Source: Roseateles oligotrophus
GTDB taxonomy: Bacteria > Pseudomonadota > Gammaproteobacteria > Burkholderiales > Burkholderiaceae_C
Direction: 5' to 3'
NCBI RefSeq assembly: GCF_025717515.1
Contig: NZ_JAJIRN010000008.1
Span: 124,001 to 188,000 of the forward strand
DNA: 64,000 bases
The first letter of the stretch is position 1. The number at the start of each line of letters is the position of its first letter. The position numbers and the translations under genes were made by a program. The notes beneath the pieces are model-generated. The model was not told the origin of the DNA, searched no databases, and saw only the letters and a list, made by a program, of their open reading frames with translations. Of this stretch, positions 28,824 to 36,790 are shown one piece after another.

Positions 28824-29567
28824 CTAGCTTGTGCGACGAACATAAGTCGGCGGTTTCGCTCGTGCCTTGGCTTCCTCACGATTTACAAAATAGTAAACCG
28901 TGAAGATTGCTAGCACGCCAATTGGAATAAGGGCAAAGATGCCCAGCCCCCATCCGGCGGCGACTTTCAAGCGTAGGTAGTTCAGGAAGAAGTCATGCAC
29001 CCACGTGGGAAGCACAATCATCAGGATGGCGCCCACTAGGCCGCCACCCATAAGAGCTGCTTTCACTACATCGCTGCGCTGCTTCTGGGTCAACCCATAG
29101 ACAATATCCGCATCGCATCCAAGACAGACCCTCGCGCCCGTAGGCGTTGGGGTCTGGCAAAACGGGCATTCCCAGCCTGACTGCGGCCGAGCAGGCTGTT
29201 CTTCCGGGCGAGGACGACCTAGTTGTTCAGTTGCCCAAGCTTCCCTTGCGGAACGCCAACGAAACAACAGCTCTGATCCATACGCATCCGGATTCACGTC
29301 TATCTCGCGTGCGTGGTTCTGACAGAGCCAGATTCCGTTTTCGATTGAGCGGCGCTGTTCAGGGGTCTGGTTCGGGTCGAACCGCGGACCGCCAGGCGAC
29401 CTTGCCTTGATGTGCGACGCGACACCGATAGACGTAGATTTTTTTTGCTCTTCGTTCGGCCCAGTAGTCACGCAACAGCAGTCGGGCTTCGAACAGTGAT
29501 TCCCCGCGCGTTTCTGGAGCTGCAAAATGGTGGCTTGGGTGAAGTCGTTTTCAGTGGTTGCAGACAT
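28824..29567 (-). CDS. HNH-like, zinc-ribbon, two-helix membrane protein
   Basis: 247 residues. Residues about 8-90 resemble an HNH endonuclease core (VASHIKARSPGGPRFDP, then IENGIWLCQNHAREID), with an upstream Cys pair (CSKPDCCC) in the place of the zinc-binding knuckle. A zinc ribbon follows (CPFC and CLGC, about 133-152). The C-terminal third holds two membrane helices (about 168-190 and 200-225) and a basic tail. A nuclease-like head anchored in the membrane is unusual. It is the last gene of a minus-strand run with TIR and DUF2188 genes, 164 nt after the TIR gene. An effector role in defence is inference; the HNH domain may bind rather than cut. Confidence 0.6.
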   Translation of the reverse strand: MSATTENDFTQATILQLQKRAGNHCSKPDCCCVTTGPNEEQKKSTSIGVASHIKARSPGGPRFDPNQTPEQRRSIENGIWLCQNHAREIDVNPDAYGSELLFRWRSAREAWATEQLGRPRPEEQPARPQSGWECPFCQTPTPTGARVCLGCDADIVYGLTQKQRSDVVKAALMGGGLVGAILMIVLPTWVHDFFLNYLRLKVAAGWGLGIFALIPIGVLAIFTVYYFVNREEAKARAKPPTYVRRTS

Positions 29568-29731
29568 AGTAGTGCTCAGGACTCGCCTTTCAATAGGCTA
29601 ATGATGGTTGTGCTCGGGGAAAGGGTGGCGTCGTTGCTGTTCGCGGCCGAATTGCGGCTTTTAGTCGTTCATCGGCCAACGGTTCGCCGTGCCCAGGCAC
29701 TCAGGACTGGCCGGCTAGGCCGTTATCCCTG

Positions 29732-30448
29732 TCAACTCCAAACGGCAACAAGCTCGGCAATCTTGGTTGCGACTACTGCCATCGAATCTTCTGACGTGTC
29801 AAGGCCGCTTCTCGAAGCAAGCATGGGGCTGACATCGCGGAGCGCTGTGTATGTCGTACCGTGAACGATGGGCACGAGCCGGTTGCCCTGCAGGAGTGTC
29901 GAAAGTTCTTTGTCTGCGACGCCCTCTTTCGGTAGGCGTGTAAGCAATGCAGGGGTCACCAAGACGAGCCCTATTTTCGAGGACGCTAAGCCCTTGTCGA
30001 TGGCGCGCATCATCGGTACGCCAAGGCCAAGATCTTTTTCGCTGAACCAAACTTTGACACCAACTGCTTCTAACAAATCGTGCAGTTGTTTGGCTGATCC
30101 TTGCCGGTCGTCCCAAGCGTGGCAGAGGAAACAATCCCGAAGCTCTGGCCTCGCCGCCGCTTCCCTTTCAACGGCTTCGCGTACCGGCGTGAGGGTCGCC
30201 ACTTGAGCGGGAGTGTACGAAACAGATGAACTGGCGCGCGACCAGCGCGGCCTTGAACTGCCGCCTCCGCTGGGTCTGCCTCCGCTGCTGTAGCTGTTGC
30301 TGCCGCTCGACGAGTAGGACGAACTGTAGCCGCTGCCATAACTGCTGTAACCACTGTATCTACGACCATAGCTGCCACGGCATGCAGGGCAGGCCGCTGC
30401 AGCGCTAGATGAGCGATGGCCTTCGACTGGAGCTGTACATCTTGCCAT
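29732..30448 (-). CDS. TIR-domain protein with zinc knuckle and Ser/Gly/Tyr-rich linker
   Basis: 238 residues. The N-terminus has a Cys pattern (Cys4, Cys20, Cys23; with GHR) like a short zinc ribbon, then a low-complexity linker of Ser, Gly and Tyr (about 24-75), then a TIR domain (about 104-238). TIR features: CFLCHAWDD at strand A, VWFSEKDLGLG at the BB loop, and an acidic KEL near 181 in the place of the catalytic glutamate of NAD-cleaving TIRs. Bacterial TIR proteins cleave NAD+ or make signal nucleotides during phage defence. Its partner genes are not those of Thoeris. It follows the DUF2188 gene by 2 nt and is surely co-transcribed with it. Confidence 0.8.
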   Translation of the reverse strand: MARCTAPVEGHRSSSAAAACPACRGSYGRRYSGYSSYGSGYSSSYSSSGSNSYSSGGRPSGGGSSRPRWSRASSSVSYTPAQVATLTPVREAVEREAAARPELRDCFLCHAWDDRQGSAKQLHDLLEAVGVKVWFSEKDLGLGVPMMRAIDKGLASSKIGLVLVTPALLTRLPKEGVADKELSTLLQGNRLVPIVHGTTYTALRDVSPMLASRSGLDTSEDSMAVVATKIAELVAVWS

Positions 30449-30450
30449 GC

Positions 30451-30675
30451 TTACCCCCTAGGCGGAAACGTGTCGCTGCCGTGACTGTCCTTGTATTGAA
30501 TCTGGCCGTTCTGGCCATGGACTATCAATTCGGACTTCTGGTTCTGCGAGATCTCCCGCGCACGTTCCACCGCATCTTGCTTGCGGTCGAACACTTGGGT
30601 GTCACGTTGGGCTCCGGCGCCCCGGACGGCCCATCCGTCTTCGCGAGGGACAACATGCTGATTGCGTTTGCTCAT
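30451..30675 (-). CDS. DUF2188 family small protein
   Basis: 74 residues from the ATG at 30,675, with AAGGAG 8 nt upstream. The pattern QHVVPREDGWAVRGAG...AVERAREISQNQKSELIVHGQNGQI is typical of DUF2188 and suggests a small two-repeat alpha-beta fold. The function is not established. It is translationally linked to the TIR gene (2-nt gap), so it may act as its regulator or sensor; that is inference. Confidence 0.82.
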   Translation of the reverse strand: MSKRNQHVVPREDGWAVRGAGAQRDTQVFDRKQDAVERAREISQNQKSELIVHGQNGQIQYKDSHGSDTFPPRG

Positions 30676-30714
30676 ATCGAGACTCCTTGTCGCAGCGTGA
30701 TTGCTGCTACATAG

Positions 30715-30785
30715 GTGTGCGGTTGCCAAATCCGGCGCGGACAACTGCCAGATCGCTGTCCGCGTGGAAAATGGCAACCGCACAC
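30715..30785. promoter_or_regulatory. 71-bp nested dyad in divergent promoter
   Basis: Perfect 14-bp arms gtgtgcggttgcca (30,715-30,728) and tggcaaccgcacac (30,772-30,785) enclose a second pair of perfect 8-bp arms, cgcggaca/tgtccgcg (30,736-30,743 and 30,757-30,764). Both pairs share the same centre at 30,750. The dyad lies between the starts of the DUF2188-TIR operon and the sigma-like operon. It is a likely operator for one regulator controlling both, or a hairpin in a leader RNA. Confidence 0.65.
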
Positions 30786-30806
30786 ATAAAAGCCCAGGGA
30801 GGAGCC

Positions 30807-31454
30807 GTGCCAACAAAACCGTTTTCAGAACGCCATGCCAATATCGATGAGCTATCCAGTGCGCTGACGAGACTCACTACCGCTGAGCTGTTGCGATTGT
30901 TCGCAAGAGCCCGCCTGCTTGTCTGGGGTACCGAGTACGCGGACCCCAAAGAGTTGTTCAATGAGGCGGTCAAGCGCGCCCTCGTCGCTGCTAGCGGATC
31001 CAAGCAGGACGGTGAACGCGGCCGTCCATGGCCCATTGATCGGGTGCAGTTTCCGGCCTTTTTGTCTGGATGCATGGATAGCATTGCTGATTCATCCCGC
31101 GAGTCGGTTAGTCAAACCAAAACTGATCGATTGGAGGCTTTGGCGGGCGAGGCTGGGGACGTGGACACAGTGATTCACCGTGCTGGTCTCTGGACCACGG
31201 ATTTCGTAGATCAGGCCATTGAGGCGGAGGAAACGAATGAAAGGCAGCAACGGGCTCAGGCCGACGCACACGTCATTGAGACTCATTTCAAGGACGACCA
31301 AGACGTACTCGCTGTCATTGAGGGGGAGAAGGCAGACATGCCGGTAGCAGAGGTACTTGCCTTGTTTGATCTCGATCAGAAGGCCTACGACTCCGCACGG
31401 CGCAGGCTTAGGAGGCAGGTGGACAAGCTAATGCCTGGAAGGAGACAGCGATGA
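30807..31454 (+). CDS. Sigma-70-like protein
   Basis: 215 residues from the GTG at 30,807, chosen because GGGAGGA lies just upstream; an ATG at 30,771 lies inside the dyad arm. The N-terminal half resembles sigma region 2 (DPKELFNEAVKRAL; FPAFLSGCMDSIADSSR), and the C-terminal part (MPVAEVLALFDLDQKAYDSARRRLRRQVDKL) resembles region 4, a helix-turn-helix. It probably directs RNA polymerase or binds DNA, perhaps at the operon's own promoter. It overlaps the next gene by 4 nt. Sequence likeness is modest, so a non-sigma DNA-binding role remains possible. Confidence 0.55.
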   Translation: MPTKPFSERHANIDELSSALTRLTTAELLRLFARARLLVWGTEYADPKELFNEAVKRALVAASGSKQDGERGRPWPIDRVQFPAFLSGCMDSIADSSRESVSQTKTDRLEALAGEAGDVDTVIHRAGLWTTDFVDQAIEAEETNERQQRAQADAHVIETHFKDDQDVLAVIEGEKADMPVAEVLALFDLDQKAYDSARRRLRRQVDKLMPGRRQR

Positions 31455-31858
31455 GCAACGAAACACGAAAGACGCTCGATGCAATTCGAGCCCTTGCACT
31501 TAAAGACCTCGAAGCTGCGTCTGACGAAGATATTCGGGCCGAGTTCGCCGCTGACGGCATCGATCCCGATCAATTGGCGTGCAGCATTGCGGTGAGTCTC
31601 GATGAGGTTCTGGCAGCCAGCCTTCGTCAACAAGCTGTGGCTGCCAAGGTGGCTATGCAAGTCGGTGTGGGCCCCAAGAAGTCGATGCGGCCTACCCTGG
31701 ATCGAATAAAGGAGCGCATTGCGCAAGCCTTTGCGGCAGAACCAAAGTTGGCTACTGCCTTCCGAGAAGGAAGCCGCCAAAGTGATGCCGACTTGGAAAC
31801 GCTCTATGACGATCTTGTGCTGATGGGCAAGATCCCGGATACCGATGATGGTCGTTGA
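31451..31858 (+). CDS. Small protein between sigma-like and M78 protease genes
   Basis: 135 residues, mostly helical and acidic (KDLEAASDEDIRAEFAADGID), with no recognised domain. It overlaps the sigma-like gene by 4 nt and the M78 protease gene by 14 nt, so the three are translationally coupled. By analogy with protease-controlled switches, it could be an anti-sigma or antitoxin-like substrate of the protease. That is inference from position alone. Confidence 0.7.
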   Translation: MSNETRKTLDAIRALALKDLEAASDEDIRAEFAADGIDPDQLACSIAVSLDEVLAASLRQQAVAAKVAMQVGVGPKKSMRPTLDRIKERIAQAFAAEPKLATAFREGSRQSDADLETLYDDLVLMGKIPDTDDGR

Positions 31859-32609
31859 TGTCGACGGGCTCAGCCGCCCGGAGCGCCTGCTTTGGGGACA
31901 TGGAGTCAGGAAGCCCGAGCACATTGACTTGGAGGCCATTGCAGGTGCCAGGGGCGCCCACGTCGTCTACAGAAGGCTTGATGGATGCGCGGCACGCTTA
32001 GTGGCCGCCGGCGATCGTGCCGTCATTAGCGTCGCCGTAGACGATAGCCTCGGACGAAGGCGCTTCTCATTGGGACATGAGTTGGCCCACTGGATGCAGG
32101 ACGCACAGCGTACGTCGTTCAAGTGCACCAGCACCGACATTGGGCCGCAGAACGCTGAAGCCAAGACCATTGAGGCAGACGCCAACAGCTTTGCCAGCCA
32201 ATTGATTCTTCCTGACTACCTAGTTTGGCCTTGGGTCGCTGATCGCAGGCCGAGCCTTGATCTCGCGAATGCAATGGGCGGCGATTTTCATGCCAGTCTG
32301 ACTGCATCCGCCTTGAAGTTGCTCCAACGTGCCAAGGTGCCGATCGCTATCACCTGCCACGATCAGCGTAGATTGAAGTGGTCCAGGCGTAGCCGAGACT
32401 TCTCAACTGATTTCTACATCCTCAACGAATTGCATCAAGACACAATCGCGTTCGAAATGGCTTTTGGGGTAGCCAAAGGGCTGAGCCGCCCGAAGCGAGA
32501 AAGTGCCTCGCGCTGGATCAGCGGCCCCGGCACTTATCGAATGGAGGTCTGGTCGCAGTCGATCAAGCTTCCCGAAGGTTCCGTGCTGAGTATGCTTTCG
32601 GTTGCGTAG
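31845..32609 (+). CDS. ImmA/IrrE family (M78) metallopeptidase
   Basis: 254 residues. The zinc site GHELAHWMQD (near 76-85) and the downstream EADANSFASQLILP, which supplies the third ligand, identify the family. ImmA and IrrE proteases switch on gene sets by cutting a repressor: ImmR in ICEBs1, DdrO in Deinococcus. No XRE-type repressor gene is adjacent, so the substrate may be the small protein or the sigma-like protein encoded just upstream. The C-terminal 100 residues are basic and unlike known domains. Confidence 0.85.
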   Translation: MMVVDVDGLSRPERLLWGHGVRKPEHIDLEAIAGARGAHVVYRRLDGCAARLVAAGDRAVISVAVDDSLGRRRFSLGHELAHWMQDAQRTSFKCTSTDIGPQNAEAKTIEADANSFASQLILPDYLVWPWVADRRPSLDLANAMGGDFHASLTASALKLLQRAKVPIAITCHDQRRLKWSRRSRDFSTDFYILNELHQDTIAFEMAFGVAKGLSRPKRESASRWISGPGTYRMEVWSQSIKLPEGSVLSMLSVA

Positions 32610-33037
32610 CCAACTGATGGTTTCAAACGTGCGTACCAGTGCGGAGGTATCAAATCCAAATGGCAGGCTGGTTCGACTCGAATGAATGAATGAATGATTG
32701 GACTGGCTCGGATCAAGTGTCTGCTTGAGTCCGAATTAGGTACCTCGGACCGCGCAACTCTCCGACTCGATTGAAGCCATTTTCAGGCACATATCACTGA
32801 CTTGGACGCGTACGGAACGCTTAGCCGTCGTGCAGCACACGATGCCGTGTTGCTTGCCTCCTTCTAACCCCTAAGCCCACAGGCCCGGCTGATCGCAAGA
32901 TCAGACCGGGCCTTATGCCGTCAGCAATCAACACGCGCAGTGAACGAACTCACCTGCATCAAACCACGGAGGCTTCGCGATCCACTCAAACCTACGCCCG
33001 CGCACCCAACCCTTCAAAACCACCCTCGGAATAAAGC
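32610..33037. other. Intergenic stretch with hairpin and GAAT microsatellite
   Basis: 428 bp with no supported gene. At 32,681-32,697 is a short gaat repeat (gaatgaatgaatgaatga). At 32,881-32,912 is a strong hairpin (aggcccgg, tgatc, loop gcaa, gatca, ccgggcct) with a weak T run after it, a possible terminator separating the M78 operon from the recombination gene set. The rest probably holds the promoter of the 33-kb operon. Confidence 0.5.
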
Positions 33038-33187
33038 ATGAAATTCAACGATTCCCCGCTGGATTACCTCGCAGCATTTGCCATCGCATTCGCGTCTGGC
33101 GCACTGTCTGCCGTTGGGATGTTCCAGTACATCACCTCCCTCAAATCGAAATGGCCGACGCATGACAAACGCATGCCCCCGCTGTAA
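33038..33187 (+). CDS. Very small membrane protein
   Basis: 49 residues starting MKFNDSPLDYLAAFAIAF, with one membrane helix (about 10-33) and a basic tail (KSKWPTHDKRMPPL). It overlaps the next gene by 26 nt. No family is recognised. The placement at the head of the phage-like recombination set and the coupled reading frames support a real gene, but it is short. Confidence 0.4.
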   Translation: MKFNDSPLDYLAAFAIAFASGALSAVGMFQYITSLKSKWPTHDKRMPPL

Positions 33188-33518
33188 ATCGTCATCGTGC
33201 TGCCGGCGCGATCTCGGCAAGTGGGCTGCTGGTTCGCTGGGCGCTGTTGCGGGCGCGGCCCGTGGCGCTTCTCACGCCTGGAGCGGCGCCAAATTGGGCG
33301 CATCGCTGGGCATCAAAGCGTCGCCACAGGCCGCTGCCGTCGGCGCGATCTCTGGTGCGATTCTCGGCGGCCTGCTAGGCGGTGTCTCCGGTTGCTCCAT
33401 CGGCCACGCCCTGGGCTCGGCGCTAGACGAGCATGTTTTCGATGCCTACCGCTGCCTTGACTGCGGATTCACATTCAACTTGGCACCACGCCCAGCACCA
33501 TCAGCGTCAACTGACTGA
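33162..33518 (+). CDS. Zinc-ribbon glycine-zipper protein
   Basis: 118 residues. An N-terminal CPRC with a later CLDCGF forms a split zinc ribbon flanking a Gly/Ala-rich hydrophobic centre (AISGAILGGLLGGVSGCSIG) that could be a glycine-zipper membrane hairpin. The start at 33,162 gives MTNACPRCKSS; a start further upstream overlaps the small gene fully. Function unknown. Similar small genes often precede DUF932 genes in integrative elements. Confidence 0.6.
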   Translation: MTNACPRCKSSSCCRRDLGKWAAGSLGAVAGAARGASHAWSGAKLGASLGIKASPQAAAVGAISGAILGGLLGGVSGCSIGHALGSALDEHVFDAYRCLDCGFTFNLAPRPAPSASTD

Positions 33519-33671
33519 AGTCGACCTTCCGGCGCTCTACGCACTGCATGCCGATCCCGGCTGCACTTTCCTTTCCCGTTCACCACCTATGACTGACCTA
33601 TGCCTGTAGGCCCTGAGCCCGCAGGCCACCTTGGCACGTCTGAACTTATCCAACCTCACAAGGAAATTCAA

Positions 33672-34640
33672 ATGGCACACCTTCTCGAATCCATGGCCTA
33701 CGTCGGCGAAACACCGTGGCACGAACTCGGCAGCAAACTGCCGCCCAAGCAGCCAATCGAAGTCTGGGCCGACAAAGCCGGCATGAACTGGAACATCTGC
33801 TCGACGCCGGTCCGGTACATGACCGAGCAAGCCGGCACGCTGGGCGCCGTCATGTCATTCGCCGATCAGATGGTGCTCTACCGCAGCGATACCAAAGCGC
33901 CGCTGTCCGTCGTCAGTGACCGTTACCAGGTGGTGCAGCCGCGCGAGGTGCTGGAGTTCTACCGGGATCTGACGGAAGTCTCAGGCTTTGAGCTGGAGAC
34001 GGCAGGCGTCCTCAAAGCGGGCAAGAAGTTTTGGGCACTGGCACGCACCGGCAAGGAATCAGTACTCAAGGGCAATGATGTCGTCAAAGGCTACTTGCTG
34101 CTGGCCACATCGTGCGACGGCACGCTGGCCACCACGGCAACGCCGACGACCGTTCGGGTGGTTTGCAACAACACCCTAACCATCGCGCTGAACGGCGCCA
34201 GCAGCGCCATCAAGGTTCCGCATCGCACCAGCTTTGATGCGCTCGCCGTCAAGAAGCAATTGGGCATCGCAGTGTCGCAGTGGGACAGCTTCATGTACCG
34301 CATGAAGACCCTGTCTGAGCGTCGGGTCAAGAGCCATGAAGCTATGAACTACTTCCTCAAGGTCATCTGCCAATCGGATTTCCAGGGCGACAGCTCGACA
34401 GGGTTGAACAACGAACGTGCCTTGAAAAAGGTACAGGCGCTGTTTGACGGCACGGGCCAGGGTGCGGAACTGGCCGCAGCCAAAGGCACCGCCTGGGGCT
34501 TGCTCAATGCCGTCACTGAGTTCGTTGACCACGAGCGCAAGGCCCGCAACCAAGAGTACAGACTTGACAGCGCTTGGTTCGGCCAAGGCGCCAACCTAAA
34601 GCAGCGCGCGCTGGATCAAGCCTTGCAGTTGATCTCTTGA
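33672..34640 (+). CDS. DUF932 / phage-plasmid-like protein (TIGR03299 type)
   Basis: 322 residues from the ATG at 33,672 (MAHLLESMAYVGETPWHELG), with an AAGGAA 7 nt upstream. The N-terminal segment and the central LATSCDGTLATTATPTTVRVVCNNTL are typical of this family, found in plasmids, phages and integrative elements next to recombination genes. The biochemical function is not known. It heads a co-directional set with YqaJ and an RDF-like gene. Confidence 0.85.
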   Translation: MAHLLESMAYVGETPWHELGSKLPPKQPIEVWADKAGMNWNICSTPVRYMTEQAGTLGAVMSFADQMVLYRSDTKAPLSVVSDRYQVVQPREVLEFYRDLTEVSGFELETAGVLKAGKKFWALARTGKESVLKGNDVVKGYLLLATSCDGTLATTATPTTVRVVCNNTLTIALNGASSAIKVPHRTSFDALAVKKQLGIAVSQWDSFMYRMKTLSERRVKSHEAMNYFLKVICQSDFQGDSSTGLNNERALKKVQALFDGTGQGAELAAAKGTAWGLLNAVTEFVDHERKARNQEYRLDSAWFGQGANLKQRALDQALQLIS

Positions 34641-34684
34641 GGCTACATCGAAAACTGCGTCTCACTCGCCAACCCCGACGGCAT

Positions 34685-34718
34685 AAGCCCCGACCCACCT
34701 TGCGTGGGCCGGGGCTTT
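34685..34718 (+). terminator. Terminator after the DUF932 gene
   Basis: Stem aagccccg-acccac/gtggg-cggggctt with a five-base loop, followed by tatttc. It lies 45 nt past the DUF932 stop and 40 nt before the YqaJ gene, so the YqaJ gene may have its own promoter or depend on read-through. Confidence 0.75.
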
Positions 34719-34758
34719 ATTTCATCTGAGTCAAAACCATTCGCAATAAGGAGCTTTC

Positions 34759-35760
34759 ATGGCACTCCCCCAATCATCCAATCCACCCACATCACGCAAG
34801 CCTGCATTGAGGCTCGTCAAAACCACAAACTTGGACCGCGACGAGTGGCTCGAAGTCCGCAAAGGCGGAATCGGCAGTTCGGATGCCGGCGCCGCTGTCG
34901 GCCTGAATCCATACAAATCTCAGTTGCAGCTTTGGATGGAGAAAACCGGGCGGGACGCCAACCTGCCCAAGACCGATCCCAATGACGAAACCAGCCCGAT
35001 GTACTGGGGCACATTGTTGGAGCCCATCGTCGCCGCGCACTACACGCGCCGAACCAGCAACCGGGTGCGGCGCATCAACGCCGTGCTGCAGCATCCGGAT
35101 GAGCCATGGATGCTGGCCAACATCGACCGGGAAGTCACTGGCGCTCCCGACGTTCAGATTCTTGAATGCAAAACGGCCGGCATCAACGGCGCCAGGCTGT
35201 GGAAAGACGGTGTTCCTGAGTACGTGCAGATTCAGGTCATGCATCAGTTGGCTGTGACCGGCAAGCAGGCCGCTGACGTCGCCGTGCTCTTGGGTGGGCA
35301 GGATTTGCAGGTCCACCGCATCGAGCGAGACGAAGCCCTGATCCAACGGCTTATCGAACTGGAAAGGAAGTTCTGGCGCTATGTCGTGGACGACGTGGCC
35401 CCACCCGCCGATGGCTCAGATTCCGCTGACACCGCCTTGCGGGCGCTCTATCCACAGGACTCAGGGCAAACGCTGGACCTGTCAGCAGACTTTGCAATGT
35501 CTGGCGTCTTTTCAGACTTGCTGGCCGTGCGGCAGGTGCTGGGCCAGCAAAACCAGCTCGAAGCGCAGCTCAAGCAGCGCATTCAGCAGCACATGGGCGA
35601 CGCCACAAAGGCCCTCTTTGAAACTGGCGAAGTGACCTGGAAGCGAAGCAAGGACTCTCAAGTGCTGGATGCAGCCCGGCTTTGCAAGGACGAACCCGAA
35701 CTGGCTCGCTGCTTCATGACTAACAGGCCTGGCTCACGCCGCTTTCTAGTGACCGGCTGA
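34759..35760 (+). CDS. YqaJ-type phage exonuclease/recombinase
   Basis: 333 residues. The YqaJ/lambda-exonuclease PD-(D/E)XK core is seen: RKGGIGSSDAGAAVGLNPY near 33-51, the catalytic Asp in TGAPDVQILECKTAG with E-x-K (near 130-140), and QIQVMHQLAVTG. The C-terminal 100 residues are helical. Such enzymes resect double-stranded ends for single-strand annealing in phages. No adjacent annealing protein (Bet, RecT) is recognised. AAGGAG precedes the start. It would act in circularisation or replication of element B. Confidence 0.87.
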   Translation: MALPQSSNPPTSRKPALRLVKTTNLDRDEWLEVRKGGIGSSDAGAAVGLNPYKSQLQLWMEKTGRDANLPKTDPNDETSPMYWGTLLEPIVAAHYTRRTSNRVRRINAVLQHPDEPWMLANIDREVTGAPDVQILECKTAGINGARLWKDGVPEYVQIQVMHQLAVTGKQAADVAVLLGGQDLQVHRIERDEALIQRLIELERKFWRYVVDDVAPPADGSDSADTALRALYPQDSGQTLDLSADFAMSGVFSDLLAVRQVLGQQNQLEAQLKQRIQQHMGDATKALFETGEVTWKRSKDSQVLDAARLCKDEPELARCFMTNRPGSRRFLVTG

Positions 35761-35791
35761 AACCATCAAACTCAACAAGGACGACATCATC

Positions 35792-36742
35792 ATGCTCAAA
35801 GGACTGGCTCTAACGCCGCCCATCGTCGGGCGGATTTCCATCGGCAAGGTTGTCGAGAGAAACGGCAAACGACTACCCGAGAAGGACGACGAATTCACCC
35901 TCACCAGCCAGGTGCAAAACAAGGACGGCTGGGTGCCTCACCCACTGAACGAAACACTGCGCCAGGCCAACACGAAGCTGCGCCAGATCCCAGTGCGGCT
36001 GCTGTTCGACGATCCGGACCTGAACATGCGCGCCAGCTACAGCTTGTTTGACCGGCAGACCGGTCGGCCGCTGTGTGTAGGCAATGGCGAAACCTGTAGA
36101 CGCTCAACCAACTCTGGCATCCAGTCCATGCCGTGCCCTACACCAGAGGGATGCGAACTGGCTCAGAAAGGCTGCAAGCCGTTTGGGCGGCTCAATGTGC
36201 GGATCGGCGATGACGACGAGCTGAGCACCTTTGTGTTTCGCACGACGGGGTTCAACAGCATCCGCACCTTGTCTACCCGGCTGCGCTACTTTCATGCCGT
36301 GTCCGGGGGGCTGCTGTCCACGCTGCCGCTGGAACTTCGCCTGCGCGGCAAGTCCACCACACAATCGCATCGGGCGCCAATCTACTACGTCGATTTGACG
36401 CTGCGTGGCGGCATGACTATGCAGGAGGGGATCGCCCAAGCACGAACCGATTGGGATGCGCGCAAAGCCAGCGGCTTCGATCAGATGGCGCTTGATGCAA
36501 CTGCGAGGCAAAGTCTGGGGGACGGAATGTTCGAAGAGTCTGCTGAGGACAGTGTGGATATCGTCGAAGAGTTCTATCCGGATGCGGCTGACCAAGAAGT
36601 AACCAGAGAAGCCCTAAAAAGCGGAGTAAATCGCGTCGCTGGCAGGCAAGTTCAGCGAAGCACTTCGTCACTGGCCGACAAACTTACCGACAAGTTGCGA
36701 ATAAACAGCGGCAGTGACAGCGGCCGTAACTGTGTGGACTGA
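35792..36742 (+). CDS. RDF-like metal-binding protein
   Basis: 316 residues. A central cluster of cysteines (CVGNGETC, CPTPEGC, GCKPFGRLNV, about 96-130) and the flanking segments resemble the 'hydrolase or metal-binding' family, which is distantly like the recombination directionality factors of serine-integrase phages. Here the integrases are tyrosine type, so a directionality role is doubtful, and DNA processing with YqaJ is as likely. It lies 31 nt after the YqaJ gene with AACAAGGA upstream. The acidic C-terminus is poorly conserved. Confidence 0.6.
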   Translation: MLKGLALTPPIVGRISIGKVVERNGKRLPEKDDEFTLTSQVQNKDGWVPHPLNETLRQANTKLRQIPVRLLFDDPDLNMRASYSLFDRQTGRPLCVGNGETCRRSTNSGIQSMPCPTPEGCELAQKGCKPFGRLNVRIGDDDELSTFVFRTTGFNSIRTLSTRLRYFHAVSGGLLSTLPLELRLRGKSTTQSHRAPIYYVDLTLRGGMTMQEGIAQARTDWDARKASGFDQMALDATARQSLGDGMFEESAEDSVDIVEEFYPDAADQEVTREALKSGVNRVAGRQVQRSTSSLADKLTDKLRINSGSDSGRNCVD

Positions 36743-36790
36743 TTACTTGGCACAATGTTGGGACAGAAGCGCCACTTTTCGTCAAACAAT

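Noticed and set aside
28448-28879. 143-codon minus-strand frame next to the HNH gene
   Set aside because: No ribosome site, no domain, and it overlaps the end of the HNH gene in another frame.
29732-30448. Thoeris system
   Set aside because: The TIR gene has no ThsA-type (SIR2 or SLOG) partner nearby; the neighbours are DUF2188 and HNH genes.
32681-32697. GAAT microsatellite as a phase-variable switch
   Set aside because: Only about four units, and it is neither in a reading frame nor clearly in a promoter.
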